The notes under the pieces: model-generated
What the model was told of the DNA's origin: nothing
Seen by the model: the letters and a program-made list of their open reading frames with translations, nothing else
Databases searched by the model: none
Source of the DNA: Dehalococcoidia bacterium
Lineage (GTDB): Bacteria; Chloroflexota; Dehalococcoidia; Dehalococcoidales; JAUVZE01
Direction: 5' to 3'
DNA length: 12,267 bases
Assembly (NCBI GenBank): GCA_030602665.1
Contig: JAUVZE010000015.1
Span: 1-12,267 of the forward strand
Program-made: the position numbers and the translations under genes
Part shown: piece by piece, positions 1-6,837 of the stretch
Position numbering within the stretch: position 1 is the stretch's first letter
Layout: every line of letters starts with the position of its first letter

Positions 1-480
1 GACGGTACAGGGAGATACTCCCTTCTTCTCTACGATATAAGCAGAAGGTACTGATTTTAGCCCGTAATCAGGTTGATGAATAGCTTTACGCCCATCAAGA
101 GTCTTACTAGCCAGCGGAATTACACTCACCGGGCATTCACGCTCGCACCGAGCGCAACTGGCACAGATGTCCACATTTACATATCTGGGTTGCTGAACTA
201 CGGTCACTTGGAAGTCGCCCTTGGTGCCCTTCACCTTCACTACACTGGTGTTGGTGAGAATATTGATATTGGGGTGATTGGCGGCTTTCAGCAGTTTCGG
301 TATGAGCCGTAGTAGCTCGGTATTGTTGTCCGGCCTACTTTCTCCTAGAGACTTGGCATTGTTAGCCCGAAGGGAAGGTGATTGTTCTACCAGGGTAACC
401 TTTATCCCGCAATCGGCCAGGTCCAAAGCAGTTTGAACGCTCTGGATATCGCCACCGATTACCAGCGCCCCGCCACTCAT
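1..480 (-). CDS. HdrA-like iron-sulfur/flavin protein, partial (N-terminal 160 residues; rest beyond left edge)
   Basis: Reading from the ATG at 480 gives 160 residues open to the window edge. The N-terminus (ALVIGGDIQSVQTALDLADCG, then VTLVEQSPSL) is a Rossmann-type dinucleotide fold resembling the FAD domain of heterodisulfide reductase subunit A. Around residues 125-140 is one [4Fe-4S] ferredoxin motif, CASCARCERECPV, then a GRKAIHQP segment like that of HdrA. Compared with the full HdrA at 8850-10850, it starts directly at the flavin domain and lacks the N-terminal CHCG region. The GxGxxG motif is changed to GGDIQS, and the segment holding the GGHMAMFDKTFPTLDC signature is replaced by unrelated sequence. 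The start overlaps the korC stop (ATGA), so it is probably translationally coupled to the kor operon. Inference: an electron-transfer adaptor for Kor. Whether it still binds FAD is uncertain. Confidence 0.8.
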   Translation of the reverse strand, partial: MSGGALVIGGDIQSVQTALDLADCGIKVTLVEQSPSLRANNAKSLGESRPDNNTELLRLIPKLLKAANHPNINILTNTSVVKVKGTKGDFQVTVVQQPRYVNVDICASCARCERECPVSVIPLASKTLDGRKAIHQPDYGLKSVPSAYIVEKKGVSPCTV

Positions 481-1040
481 TTTCCCTCTCCCTCAGCAGT
501 CTTTAATTTCTCCAAGCCGTAGGAATAACCGCGGTCAAAGGCCTTCATATTTAACTCTTCGGTACCCTTGGGCACGGATTCAAGCACGGCCTGCTTCATT
601 GCCTCCACTGATACTACCTTGGTGACGGCAGTGATAAATCCCAGCATTACCACGTTAGCTACTGCTGTCCTGCCCAGCTCCTGAGCTATGCGTGTTGCCG
701 GGATAGCAAAAAGTCTGTTGTGTTTCCTTCTTTTTGGTTTGACGAGGTTTTCATCAATGAGCAATACAGTGTCCTGGCGCATCCTAGGAGAGTATTTGGT
801 ATAAGCCTCCTGCGACATCACCGCTAGGATTGACGGATTATCAATGTAGGGATAAGAAATTCTGCTGTCAGATATAACCACCTCGGTTCGACAGGCTCCC
901 CCTCTTGCCTCGGGACCATAGTCCTGAATATGGGTTGCATGCTTCTTATCAAAAAGAGAAGCTCCCTTCCCCATTATATAGCCGGCAAGGATTATGCCCT
1001 GGCCACCAAAACCACCTAATATAATCTCGTCTCGTTTCAT
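477..1040 (-). CDS. korC: 2-oxoacid:ferredoxin oxidoreductase, gamma subunit (KorC-like)
   Basis: This 187-residue protein is the small gamma subunit of 2-oxoacid:ferredoxin oxidoreductases, the cytoplasmic enzymes that convert a 2-oxoacid plus CoA to acyl-CoA, CO2 and reduced ferredoxin. Its N-terminus has the family signature GGFGGQGIILAG (residues 9-20), followed by the conserved YGPEARGGACRTEVVIS block and a PSILAVMSQEAY segment. Length is normal for the family. It lies 11 bp after korB on the same strand. No good Shine-Dalgarno is visible before the ATG, so it may depend on coupling to korB. Its TGA stop overlaps the ATG of the HdrA-like gene. The separate alpha, beta, gamma and ferredoxin genes with this sequence type favour a KorABCD (2-oxoglutarate) enzyme. 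The substrate cannot be read from sequence alone; a branched-chain or other 2-oxoacid is possible. Confidence 0.92.
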   Translation of the reverse strand: MKRDEIILGGFGGQGIILAGYIMGKGASLFDKKHATHIQDYGPEARGGACRTEVVISDSRISYPYIDNPSILAVMSQEAYTKYSPRMRQDTVLLIDENLVKPKRRKHNRLFAIPATRIAQELGRTAVANVVMLGFITAVTKVVSVEAMKQAVLESVPKGTEELNMKAFDRGYSYGLEKLKTAEGEGK

Positions 1041-1051
1041 GTTGTATATGC

Positions 1052-1951
1052 CTATTTAGGCGCTGAACCGACCACGGTAGCTTCTTCCTTGGAAGTATCG
1101 TCTTTTGGTAATTCCGTTCCGAAAGCCCTTTGCATAACTTCATCCAGGAGGTCAGAGTATGTCGGACGTTCAATATCGATAAACTTGCCCACGATAATCT
1201 TTCCATTGAGGTCAATGTCCACATCTTTGGGGTCGGCACCATGCCTGATTATGCTATTTTCACGGTAGTATCTCATCTGGTCGAGCCCGGTGGGCTGGCG
1301 GTTCCTACGGCCATATGTTGTGGGGCATGGGGCTATCACTTCGATGAATCTAAACCCTCTTTTTAGCAGCGCTTCGGTAATAGTTTGTTCTAGGCGGCGC
1401 ACGTGCATCGATGTCCAGCGAGCAACATAGACGGCGCCACTGGCTGCTGCCAGATAGGGTAGGCTGAAGGGTCGTTCGTAGTTGCCAATGGGTGATGTTT
1501 GAGTTCGTGCCCCCAGTGGCGTGGTCGGCCCCAGCTGACCTCCAGTCATTCCATAGTTGAAATTGTTGACACATATTACCGTCATATCGATATTTCTACG
1601 AGCGGCATGAATTAAGTGATTCCCCCCGATGGCAATGAGGTCACCATCTCCGGAGAAGACCACAACCTGCAGCTCTGGATTGGCTATTTTTAATCCGGTA
1701 GCAAATGGTATAGCTCTACCGTGTGTGGTATGAAATGAGTCCAGCTTTACATAGCCGGCTGCCCTGCCGGTACAGCCGATGCCGGAGACAACTACCACCT
1801 TGTCCATATCTATCCCACTTTTGATTAAGCTACTAAGAAAGCAGTGGAGGATTGAGCCCAGCCCGCAACCCGGGCACCAGATGTGGGGCATCCGGTCCTC
1901 TCTCAGGTACTGGTCTATGTAATGTTTCTGCTCTGAGCCATTTTGATTCAT
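1052..1951 (-). CDS. korB: 2-oxoacid:ferredoxin oxidoreductase, beta (TPP-binding) subunit (KorB-like)
   Basis: A 299-residue thiamine-pyrophosphate subunit. The N-terminal WCPGCGLGSIL motif (Cys26, Cys29) and GIGC (Cys60) are the conserved cysteines of this family that help bind a [4Fe-4S] cluster close to TPP. The TPP/Mg motif is seen as GDGD (101-104) through to VNNFNYGMTGGQ (128-138). PCPTTYGRRN (208-217) also matches the Kor/Por beta family. The ATG at 1951 overlaps the korA TGA (ATGA), so the subunits are likely translated in a coupled way at equal levels. The C-terminal 20 or so residues after TELPKDD are low in conservation and rich in Glu, Thr and Ser. It forms the catalytic core with KorA. 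Assignment to the Kor branch rather than pyruvate oxidoreductase rests on subunit layout and general resemblance. Confidence 0.93.
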   Translation of the reverse strand: MNQNGSEQKHYIDQYLREDRMPHIWCPGCGLGSILHCFLSSLIKSGIDMDKVVVVSGIGCTGRAAGYVKLDSFHTTHGRAIPFATGLKIANPELQVVVFSGDGDLIAIGGNHLIHAARRNIDMTVICVNNFNYGMTGGQLGPTTPLGARTQTSPIGNYERPFSLPYLAAASGAVYVARWTSMHVRRLEQTITEALLKRGFRFIEVIAPCPTTYGRRNRQPTGLDQMRYYRENSIIRHGADPKDVDIDLNGKIIVGKFIDIERPTYSDLLDEVMQRAFGTELPKDDTSKEEATVVGSAPK

Positions 1952-3099
1952 CTAACCGCTCTCCTGATGGCATCTATGATTGTTTCGGGGCGATGGGCGC
2001 TACCGCCCATGTGAGGCACAAGTATAGTATTGGCTGCTCCGCCAGCACACCGCTCTACCTCAAGAGCAATCTGCCCGCAGTTAATCTCGGGGACAACAAA
2101 GGCTTTGATTCGCTTGGCTATCTTCCTAATCGTCTCCTCAGGGAAGGGCCAAACCGTAACCAGTCTCAGCATACCCACCTTGATACCTTCGTCCCGGGCA
2201 CGCTCAACAGCAAACTGTGAGACACGCGCTGAGATACCATAAGAACAGACCACAACATCGGCACCATCTATACCGTCCTCCTCAATCTCAATAATATCGG
2301 CCTTGTTCTTCTCTATCTTATCTACCAGCCGTCTGACTAGTCTGTCCTGTGCCTCGGCAGTCATCACCGGGTATCCTCTTTCGTCATGGGTAAGGCCGGT
2401 AACATGGAACCGGTAACCCTCTCCAGCATTAGCCATGGGGGGGATAAGGTCGGCATCGGGCTTATAAGGTAAATATTCTTCTGGTGAGACCGTGGGTTTT
2501 CGCCGTGGAGTTAATGGAATGTCCTCAGGCGGTGGGATAACTACCTTCTCCCCCATGTGTCCCACAATCTCATCCGCCATGACCAGAACTGGTATCCGGT
2601 ATTTTTCAGAAAGGTTAAATGCCTTTATTGTGTGCTGGTAACACTCCTGCGGAGAGGTGGGGGATAGCGCAATTATCCCGTAGCAGCCGTGGGAACCCCA
2701 GCGAGCCTGCATCATATCGCCTTGGCCTGTCAGCGTCGGCAGTCCGGTTGACGGGCCTGCCCGTTGGATATTGACTAGAACACAGGGGGTTTCAAGCATG
2801 ATTCCCAGGCCGAGATTCTCCATCATCAAACTAAACCCTGGGCCAGATGTAGCTGTCATCGCCTTGACGCCAGCCCAGGAAGCCCCGAGAATGGCATTCA
2901 TTGATGCCAGTTCGTCCTCCATCTGAATATAGATACCACCAACCTCGGGAAGGCGTGATGACATTCGTTCAGCAACCTCAGTGGCTGGTGTAATCGGGTA
3001 TCCGGCAAAGAAGCGGCAACCGGCACTTATCCCTCCTTCAGCACAGGCGATATCACCATTCATAAAGAACTCGCCGACCAGTGGTCCTCTTCTAGACAT
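1948..3099 (-). CDS. korA: 2-oxoacid:ferredoxin oxidoreductase, alpha subunit (KorA-like)
   Basis: A 383-residue alpha subunit of the Kor enzyme. It has the pyrimidine-binding domain, with GCRFFAGYPITPATEVAE near residues 27-44, EDELASMNAILGAS (61-74), TSGPGFSLM (84-92) and QRAGPSTGLPT (112-122). The C-terminal domain begins around the GADVVVCSYGIS segment and ends in a PHMGGSAHRPE region. The reading frame stays open 38 codons upstream to 3213, but that part lies inside korD and is not family-like. The ATG at 3099 (MSRRGPLVGEFF) is preceded by AAGGA about 10 nt upstream and gives the normal family length. Its first 8 bp overlap the end of korD, and its stop overlaps the korB start. Together with korB, korC and korD it should form a soluble ferredoxin-reducing complex. 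Confidence 0.93.
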   Translation of the reverse strand: MSRRGPLVGEFFMNGDIACAEGGISAGCRFFAGYPITPATEVAERMSSRLPEVGGIYIQMEDELASMNAILGASWAGVKAMTATSGPGFSLMMENLGLGIMLETPCVLVNIQRAGPSTGLPTLTGQGDMMQARWGSHGCYGIIALSPTSPQECYQHTIKAFNLSEKYRIPVLVMADEIVGHMGEKVVIPPPEDIPLTPRRKPTVSPEEYLPYKPDADLIPPMANAGEGYRFHVTGLTHDERGYPVMTAEAQDRLVRRLVDKIEKNKADIIEIEEDGIDGADVVVCSYGISARVSQFAVERARDEGIKVGMLRLVTVWPFPEETIRKIAKRIKAFVVPEINCGQIALEVERCAGGAANTILVPHMGGSAHRPETIIDAIRRAVR

Positions 3100-3382
3100 A
3101 GCGTGCTTCTTCCTTAACTTCCTCTTCCTCAAGGGGAACAACGCTAATGGCAAACTCGGGACAGATGAGTTCACACAGACCGCAGTTAACGCATTCGTTA
3201 GGAAGAGCGGCATAAACCGGATGATACCCTTTGCGATTGAACTCTGTAGATTCCTCTAGGACTTGTTTGGGACAAAAATCAATGCAAAATCGGCATTGTT
3301 TGCATCTGTCCTTGAGGACTTCAACTCGGCCGCGTATGGGCTTTACTTGGTCTTGATCTAGGGTTTTTCTCCAATACTTCAT
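3092..3382 (-). CDS. korD: 2x[4Fe-4S] ferredoxin-type subunit of 2-oxoacid oxidoreductase (KorD-like)
   Basis: A 96-residue ferredoxin-like protein and first gene of the kor operon. It has two classic cluster motifs, CKQCRFCIDFCP (Cys27, 30, 33, 37) and CVNCGLCELICP (Cys64, 67, 70, 74), each giving the fourth ligand to its partner cluster as in 2[4Fe-4S] ferredoxins. The N-terminal 24 residues and an acidic C-terminus (EEEEVKEEA) flank them. It is expected to carry electrons from the TPP/FeS site of KorB to external ferredoxin. In-frame stops lie just upstream of the ATG at 3382, so this is the furthest possible ATG start; no clear Shine-Dalgarno is seen. It overlaps korA by 8 bp. A promoter about 115 nt upstream (3499-3527) could drive korDABC and the HdrA-like gene. 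Confidence 0.9.
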   Translation of the reverse strand: MKYWRKTLDQDQVKPIRGRVEVLKDRCKQCRFCIDFCPKQVLEESTEFNRKGYHPVYAALPNECVNCGLCELICPEFAISVVPLEEEEVKEEARYV

Positions 3383-3578
3383 ACAGGATTACTGGCTTTA
3401 CCGGTCATCGGTGCGAATGGAACGCTTTGCAGCCCTCATTTTGTCACACCAGGAATAGGATATTATTAGCTTAAGGCTATTTCACATGTTACGACTTCAG
3501 TTTAGTCCTAATTTATGTGATTGTCAACACTCAAAATAGAGATAAAACCGTTCAATTCCTAAACTCATCTCTGGCCAG
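3383..3578. other. Intergenic region between histidine kinase gene and kor operon
   Basis: This 196-bp AT-rich gap separates the end of the histidine kinase gene from korD on the same strand. It holds a good minus-strand promoter (3499-3527) and an implied leader of about 110 nt before korD. A small hairpin CCAGC-GTA-GCTGG sits right on the kinase stop codon but has no U-run after it. I see no convincing terminator, so some read-through from kinase to kor is possible. A short imperfect hairpin (TAGC-TTAAG-GCTA, near 3468-3480) lies in the presumed leader. No protein-coding ORF is supported. Confidence 0.6.
3499..3527 (-). promoter_or_regulatory. Predicted sigma-70-type promoter of the kor operon
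   Basis: On the minus strand a perfect -35 box TTGACA (3527-3522) is followed after 17 nt by TAAACT (3504-3499), which matches the TATAAT consensus at four of six positions. Transcription would start near 3492, leaving a leader of about 110 nt before the korD ATG. The hexamer TCACAT and its complement ATGTGA (3482-3487 and 3515-3520) flank the -10 box, with centres 33 bp apart (about three helical turns). This could be a regulator site, but six bases can match by chance. Confidence 0.6.
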
Positions 3579-5582
3579 CTACGCTGGTAACTCTACGGTT
3601 ATTGTAGACCCTCTACCTGGTTCGGATTGTACCGTTAGACTGCCACCAAGTAGCCGGGCGCGCTCCTGCATCCCGGCCAAGCCAAGCTTGCCATCCCTGG
3701 CTAGGTCACCTATTGTCTGGGGAAGGTTAAACCCTTTGCCATTGTCACTGACGGTTACCCTTGTCTTGCTCTCGTCAAACTCCACTGTAATCTCGGCTCT
3801 GGTTGCTTGAGAATGTCGCCACACGTTTCTCAGTGCTTCCTGAGTAATACGGAAAAGTACTAGCTCTACCTCTTCGGGGAGGCGGCGTTCAGTATTAACT
3901 ACATTGACCTTTATCTCTATTCCTGAGTATTCCGCTATGTCAGATGCCAGCCATTCCAATGCTGACAGTAGACCAAGGCGGTCTAGTGCCGCCGGCCGTA
4001 GGTCCTGGCTTAAACGGCGCACCCCCTGCATTATGTTGTTGGTTTTCTGCCATAGTTCCTCTAAGCGGAGGCGATTGTTCTCTGACAGCCCCTTGCCGCT
4101 GGAAGCGAGAGCATCTAACTGACGAGATAGTGCAACCAGAGCCTGGGTGGTTTCATCATGTAGCTCCCGTGAGATGCGCCTTCTCTCCTCTTCTTGAGCC
4201 CGAGTAACTTGCTGCAAGTAGAAACGCAGGTTCTCCTGCATTCGTTTCTGTTCAGTAATATCCCTGGCAATATGTTGAAAGCCTACAATCTGTCCGTTGC
4301 TGAAGACCGGGCTGGTAGACAACTGTACAGACGCCTCAGTTCCGTCCTTCCTGACTATCTTTGCTTCAGAAAGACGGCCAAGTGCCCTGTCCTTAAGCAG
4401 AGGGTCTTCTAAGTTCTTAATACTCTCTAAGCAGCCCTCGGCAAACAGGTCACCTGCCTTTACGCCAGATAATTCCTCTAAACTATAGCCAGTAAGGGTA
4501 GCAAAGGCTTGGTTAGCGGTGATGATATTTTCTTCAAGGTCATGAAGCCAGATAGCATCATGGGCATTCTCAAATAGCTCCCGATATTTTGCTTCAGACG
4601 CCCGTAGTTCCTCAGCCACTGCCTGCTGCTGCTGATAGAGGCGCGCATTGTCTACAGCAACGCCGATTTGATTGCCAATGGCGGTGACCAACTCTAGTTC
4701 TTCCGAAAGAACTTGACGCTGGCTGCGGGCGGCAACACAAAGGGTGCCGACCACCTTTCCTTTAGATTTCAGGGGCACGATGAGCTGGGAGCGTATCCCC
4801 TCCTCCCTCACTGCCATTTTGGTGAGCCCGGGGTCTTGAGTGGCGTCCTCTACATATAGCGATTCCCCAGTTTCAGCCACCCTGCCGTTGAAGCCTTCTC
4901 CCAGTTTGAGCTTGCCCACGCCCTGGACAAACCTCGCTGATACACCCCGGTGGGCGGCCAGGGCAAGCTCACCGGCTTCTTCATCCAAGAGAAATACGAG
5001 GGCAATCTCAACTTGCATGACATCGATAACGTTGCCGATAGCGCCGCTCAAGACCTGACTCAGCTCCAGAGACTGAGAGACAGTGCTCGATATCTGGTGA
5101 AGAGCGGCAAGCCGCTCCTCGTTTTCTTGTATGACTTGCACATGGTCTTGAAGCTCTTGCTGGGCTATTTCTAGCTGAGTGCGGTATGCCCGCTCCTTAC
5201 GGAGCGATTCAAAGCTAATAGCCAATACGTTACCAATGATAAAAACGGCACTGGCTTCAAAAAGCGCATCTACTGGGTATAGTGAAATAAAGATAGCACG
5301 GGGTAACATGCAGGCCAAAGCAGCCAGCGAGGTGATGACAGCTCCTCTCCAGCCAAACAGGAAACCAGCCCAGACTATAGGTGCCAGGTAGAGGATTCTC
5401 TCAAAGGCATGTCGGTCTAAGCCAATATTGGAGAGCATGTTGGTTAGGAATGCCGGGAGCTCTAGGGCTTCGCCATAGTGAAGAAGTGTAATAAGCACAA
5501 GTAAAACTAGAATAAGCCAGAAACCAGGTTTACGCACAGTCTTTATCAGCCAGTTTATTGATAATTGGTGTGCCATGTCCAT
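3579..5582 (-). CDS. Membrane GAF-PAS sensor histidine kinase, NarL-partner type (HisKA_3/HATPase_c)
   Basis: Sensor kinase of the LiaS/NarX/DegS class. Residue numbers here count from a UUG at 5600; the start chosen is the ATG at 5582. Hydrophobic segments lie at about 27-41, 69-99 and 112-130 (four membrane passes likely), with a coiled-coil linker at 131-170. A GAF domain spans about 170-320 and a PAS domain about 335-455, ending in GFQHIARDITEQK. HisKA_3 follows with phospho-acceptor His481 in RRRISRELHDETTQAL. The ATPase domain has the N-box EALRNVWRHS (588-597), G1 DNGKGF (619-624) and G2 GLAGMQERA (640-648). The start is uncertain: UUG 5600 has poor RBS support, ATG 5582 has GGGGA about 9 nt upstream, and ATG 5576 has GGAG 7 nt upstream. 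It lies just after the response regulator gene, its obvious partner. The ligand is unknown; no haem or cluster Cys motif is seen in GAF or PAS. Confidence 0.9.
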   Translation of the reverse strand: MDMAHQLSINWLIKTVRKPGFWLILVLLVLITLLHYGEALELPAFLTNMLSNIGLDRHAFERILYLAPIVWAGFLFGWRGAVITSLAALACMLPRAIFISLYPVDALFEASAVFIIGNVLAISFESLRKERAYRTQLEIAQQELQDHVQVIQENEERLAALHQISSTVSQSLELSQVLSGAIGNVIDVMQVEIALVFLLDEEAGELALAAHRGVSARFVQGVGKLKLGEGFNGRVAETGESLYVEDATQDPGLTKMAVREEGIRSQLIVPLKSKGKVVGTLCVAARSQRQVLSEELELVTAIGNQIGVAVDNARLYQQQQAVAEELRASEAKYRELFENAHDAIWLHDLEENIITANQAFATLTGYSLEELSGVKAGDLFAEGCLESIKNLEDPLLKDRALGRLSEAKIVRKDGTEASVQLSTSPVFSNGQIVGFQHIARDITEQKRMQENLRFYLQQVTRAQEEERRRISRELHDETTQALVALSRQLDALASSGKGLSENNRLRLEELWQKTNNIMQGVRRLSQDLRPAALDRLGLLSALEWLASDIAEYSGIEIKVNVVNTERRLPEEVELVLFRITQEALRNVWRHSQATRAEITVEFDESKTRVTVSDNGKGFNLPQTIGDLARDGKLGLAGMQERARLLGGSLTVQSEPGRGSTITVELPA

Positions 5583-5606
5583 ACTCCGAATCCCCAGCAA
5601 CGATAC

Positions 5607-6272
5607 TTAGGATATATCGTCAAGGGTAACCCAGCCCTCTTTTAAGGAGCGCACTACGGCTTCAGTTCTGGAACTGACCTGTAGCTTGTTGAAGATGTGG
5701 CCCAGATGAGCCTGGACGGTGCGTACACTAAGGCAAAGCTCATTGGCGATATCCTGGTTGCTTAGGCCTTTGGTTGCCAGCTTGAGAACCTCCATTTCCC
5801 GCTCGCTCAGCACTTCCGCTGGCTCTTGCCTCTTCAGCTTGCCGGGAGCGGGGACAAAACGGTTTAGCACCTTGCGAGCGATTAACGGGTGAAGCACTGA
5901 CTCTCCAGCATGTACTGCTCGCACGGCGTCAACGAGTTCACGGCCGCGAACACTTTTTAGCAGGTAACCAGCCGCCCCTGCTTCCAAGAGACTGAAGACG
6001 AACTGGTCATCGTCATAGGCAGTAAGTATCAACACGGCTATGGTGGGATAAAGTGCCTTAATCTGCTTAGTGGCTTCGATGCCATCAGTCTTGGGCATAG
6101 CGATATCAATTATGGCAACGTCCGGTTTGCAACTACAGGCCAATCTCACTGCCTCTTCTCCATCACCAGCCTCGGCGACCACCTGCAAGTCCGGTTCCTG
6201 CTCTAGAATCTGGCGAGTGCCCTCTCGCACCACCGCATGGTCATCAGCGATTAGAATTTTGATTTTGTCCAA
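5607..6272 (-). CDS. Two-component response regulator, NarL/FixJ family
   Basis: A 221-residue DNA-binding response regulator. The receiver domain (1-120) has the acidic pair Asp10-Asp11, phospho-acceptor Asp56 in AIIDIAMP, Thr84 in LILTAYD and Lys106 in GYLLKS, so all key residues are present. The C-terminal LuxR/GerE helix-turn-helix (about 153-215) shows LSEREMEVLKLATKGLSNQD and SVRTVQAHLGHIFNKL, typical of NarL regulators. The start codon is UUG at 6272, with a strong AAGGAGG 8 nt before it. The kinase gene begins 24 nt after its stop, so the two are one operon. It is transcribed away from the small membrane and hdr/mvh genes and lies upstream of kor, making either operon a reasonable target. 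The target is not shown by the sequence. Confidence 0.95.
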   Translation of the reverse strand: MDKIKILIADDHAVVREGTRQILEQEPDLQVVAEAGDGEEAVRLACSCKPDVAIIDIAMPKTDGIEATKQIKALYPTIAVLILTAYDDDQFVFSLLEAGAAGYLLKSVRGRELVDAVRAVHAGESVLHPLIARKVLNRFVPAPGKLKRQEPAEVLSEREMEVLKLATKGLSNQDIANELCLSVRTVQAHLGHIFNKLQVSSRTEAVVRSLKEGWVTLDDIS

Positions 6273-6397
6273 ATGGCGCTCCTCCTTGCTCCTCCACCTT
6301 TATCATACTCCCTTTTGGCTAAGGTCTCAAGTTGGCAACAGGCTCAACATGTGTGCGTATACCGATACGGGTAGGCATAATTACCTAGTCGTGAACG

Positions 6398-6427
6398 GTT
6401 ACAGTTAGGTGTAAAGTGCTATGTCAA
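6398..6427 (-). promoter_or_regulatory. Predicted promoter of the response regulator/kinase operon
   Basis: A perfect -35 TTGACA (6427-6422) on the minus strand is followed after 18 nt by TGTAAC (6403-6398), four of six matches to TATAAT. The start would lie near 6391, leaving a leader of about 118 nt to the UUG start at 6272. It resembles the kor promoter in having a consensus -35 and a weak -10, which often goes with activator control; that link is inference. Confidence 0.45.
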
Positions 6428-6511
6428 GACGGGCAGATTAGGTGTTTCTGGAGGTTAGAAATAGGTATCATGGCGGAAGTCGAGATTGTCAGCAGAGTGG
6501 TAAGCTGAAAG

Positions 6512-6582
6512 TGGAGGTAAGAGGAAGGTGAGGATAGAAGAGCTCTCTCCGGCTTAGCTTCACGACCTAGCTCTTACCTCCA
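6512..6582 (+). repeat. Perfect 12-bp inverted repeat with 47-nt loop upstream of the small membrane genes
   Basis: The left arm TGGAGGTAAGAG (6512-6523) is exactly complementary to the right arm CTCTTACCTCCA (6571-6582). Inside the loop, GTGAGG (6528-6533) can also pair with CTTCAC (6558-6563, one G-U pair), extending the structure. The left arm carries a GGAGG ribosome-binding-like sequence and the right arm its complement. No U-run follows on either strand, so it does not look like an intrinsic terminator. It ends 32 bp before the first small gene, so it may be an mRNA leader structure or a protein-binding site. Confidence 0.7.
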
Positions 6583-6614
6583 GCCTGTCCAAGTAAAAAG
6601 AAGGGGTGTTAGCC

Positions 6615-6788
6615 ATGCAGTGGGAGTTTATAGTAGCACTAGTGATAGCAATACCCATCATCCTTTTCCCAGCAGCATTCGTCTGGTACCTGAATCTTGG
6701 TTGGATTTTTTCCCACGCTAAGGAGGCCGTACGAAAGAAGAAGGTTGCTGCTGAAAAGGAGGTCAGGGGAGTAGCGGTAACGAAGTGA
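6615..6788 (+). CDS. Small single-pass membrane protein, unknown function (first of tandem pair)
   Basis: A 57-residue protein from the ATG at 6615, preceded by GAAGGGG about 8 nt upstream; an in-frame GTG at 6606 is less likely. It has one hydrophobic segment at about residues 4-28 with the core IPIILFPAAFVWYLNLG. A basic, lysine-rich tail (AVRKKKVAAEKEV) should lie in the cytoplasm. The first 30 residues are nearly the same as those of the next gene, 50 bp downstream, and the DNA is also clearly similar there, so this is a tandem duplication. I do not recognise the family and no catalytic residues are visible. The position upstream of hdrCBA-mvhDGA suggests a membrane anchor or accessory for that module, but this is only inference from context. 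The shadow frame on the opposite strand has no support. Confidence 0.8.
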   Translation: MQWEFIVALVIAIPIILFPAAFVWYLNLGWIFSHAKEAVRKKKVAAEKEVRGVAVTK

Positions 6789-6837
6789 CGACAGAGGCTA
6801 GAAAACGAAAAAGACTTGAGGAGAGGAGGTGAAAGCA

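Larger units (their letters stand above)
6273..6614. other. 342-bp divergent intergenic region
   Basis: This gap separates the leftward response regulator gene from the rightward small membrane genes and must hold promoters for both. The minus-strand promoter is visible (6398-6427). On the plus strand I find no well-spaced -35/-10 pair: TATCAT at 6466-6471 is a possible -10 without a good -35. A perfect 12-bp inverted repeat (6512-6523 and 6571-6582) lies just before the first small gene. Tiny frames such as ATG 6470 (12 codons) and GTG 6528 (9 codons, preceded by GGAGG) exist but are too short to support. No tRNA, CRISPR or insertion-sequence feature is seen. Confidence 0.6.

Noticed and set aside
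3100..3213. 38-codon upstream extension of the korA frame
   Set aside because: It lies inside korD in another frame, is not family-like, and the ATG at 3099 has a ribosome site and gives normal KorA length.
3560..3590. CCAGC-GTA-GCTGG hairpin at the histidine kinase stop codon as a terminator
   Set aside because: The stem is only 5 bp, overlaps the stop codon and has no T-run after it.
6333..6365. Plus-strand promoter TTGGCA with TATACC downstream
   Set aside because: The spacing is about 20 nt and both boxes are weak; not enough to call the promoter of the small membrane genes.
6470..6508. 12-codon ATG frame (MAEVEIVSRVVS) in the divergent intergenic region
   Set aside because: Very short, and the nearest GGAGG is about 15 nt upstream; no basis for calling it a gene.
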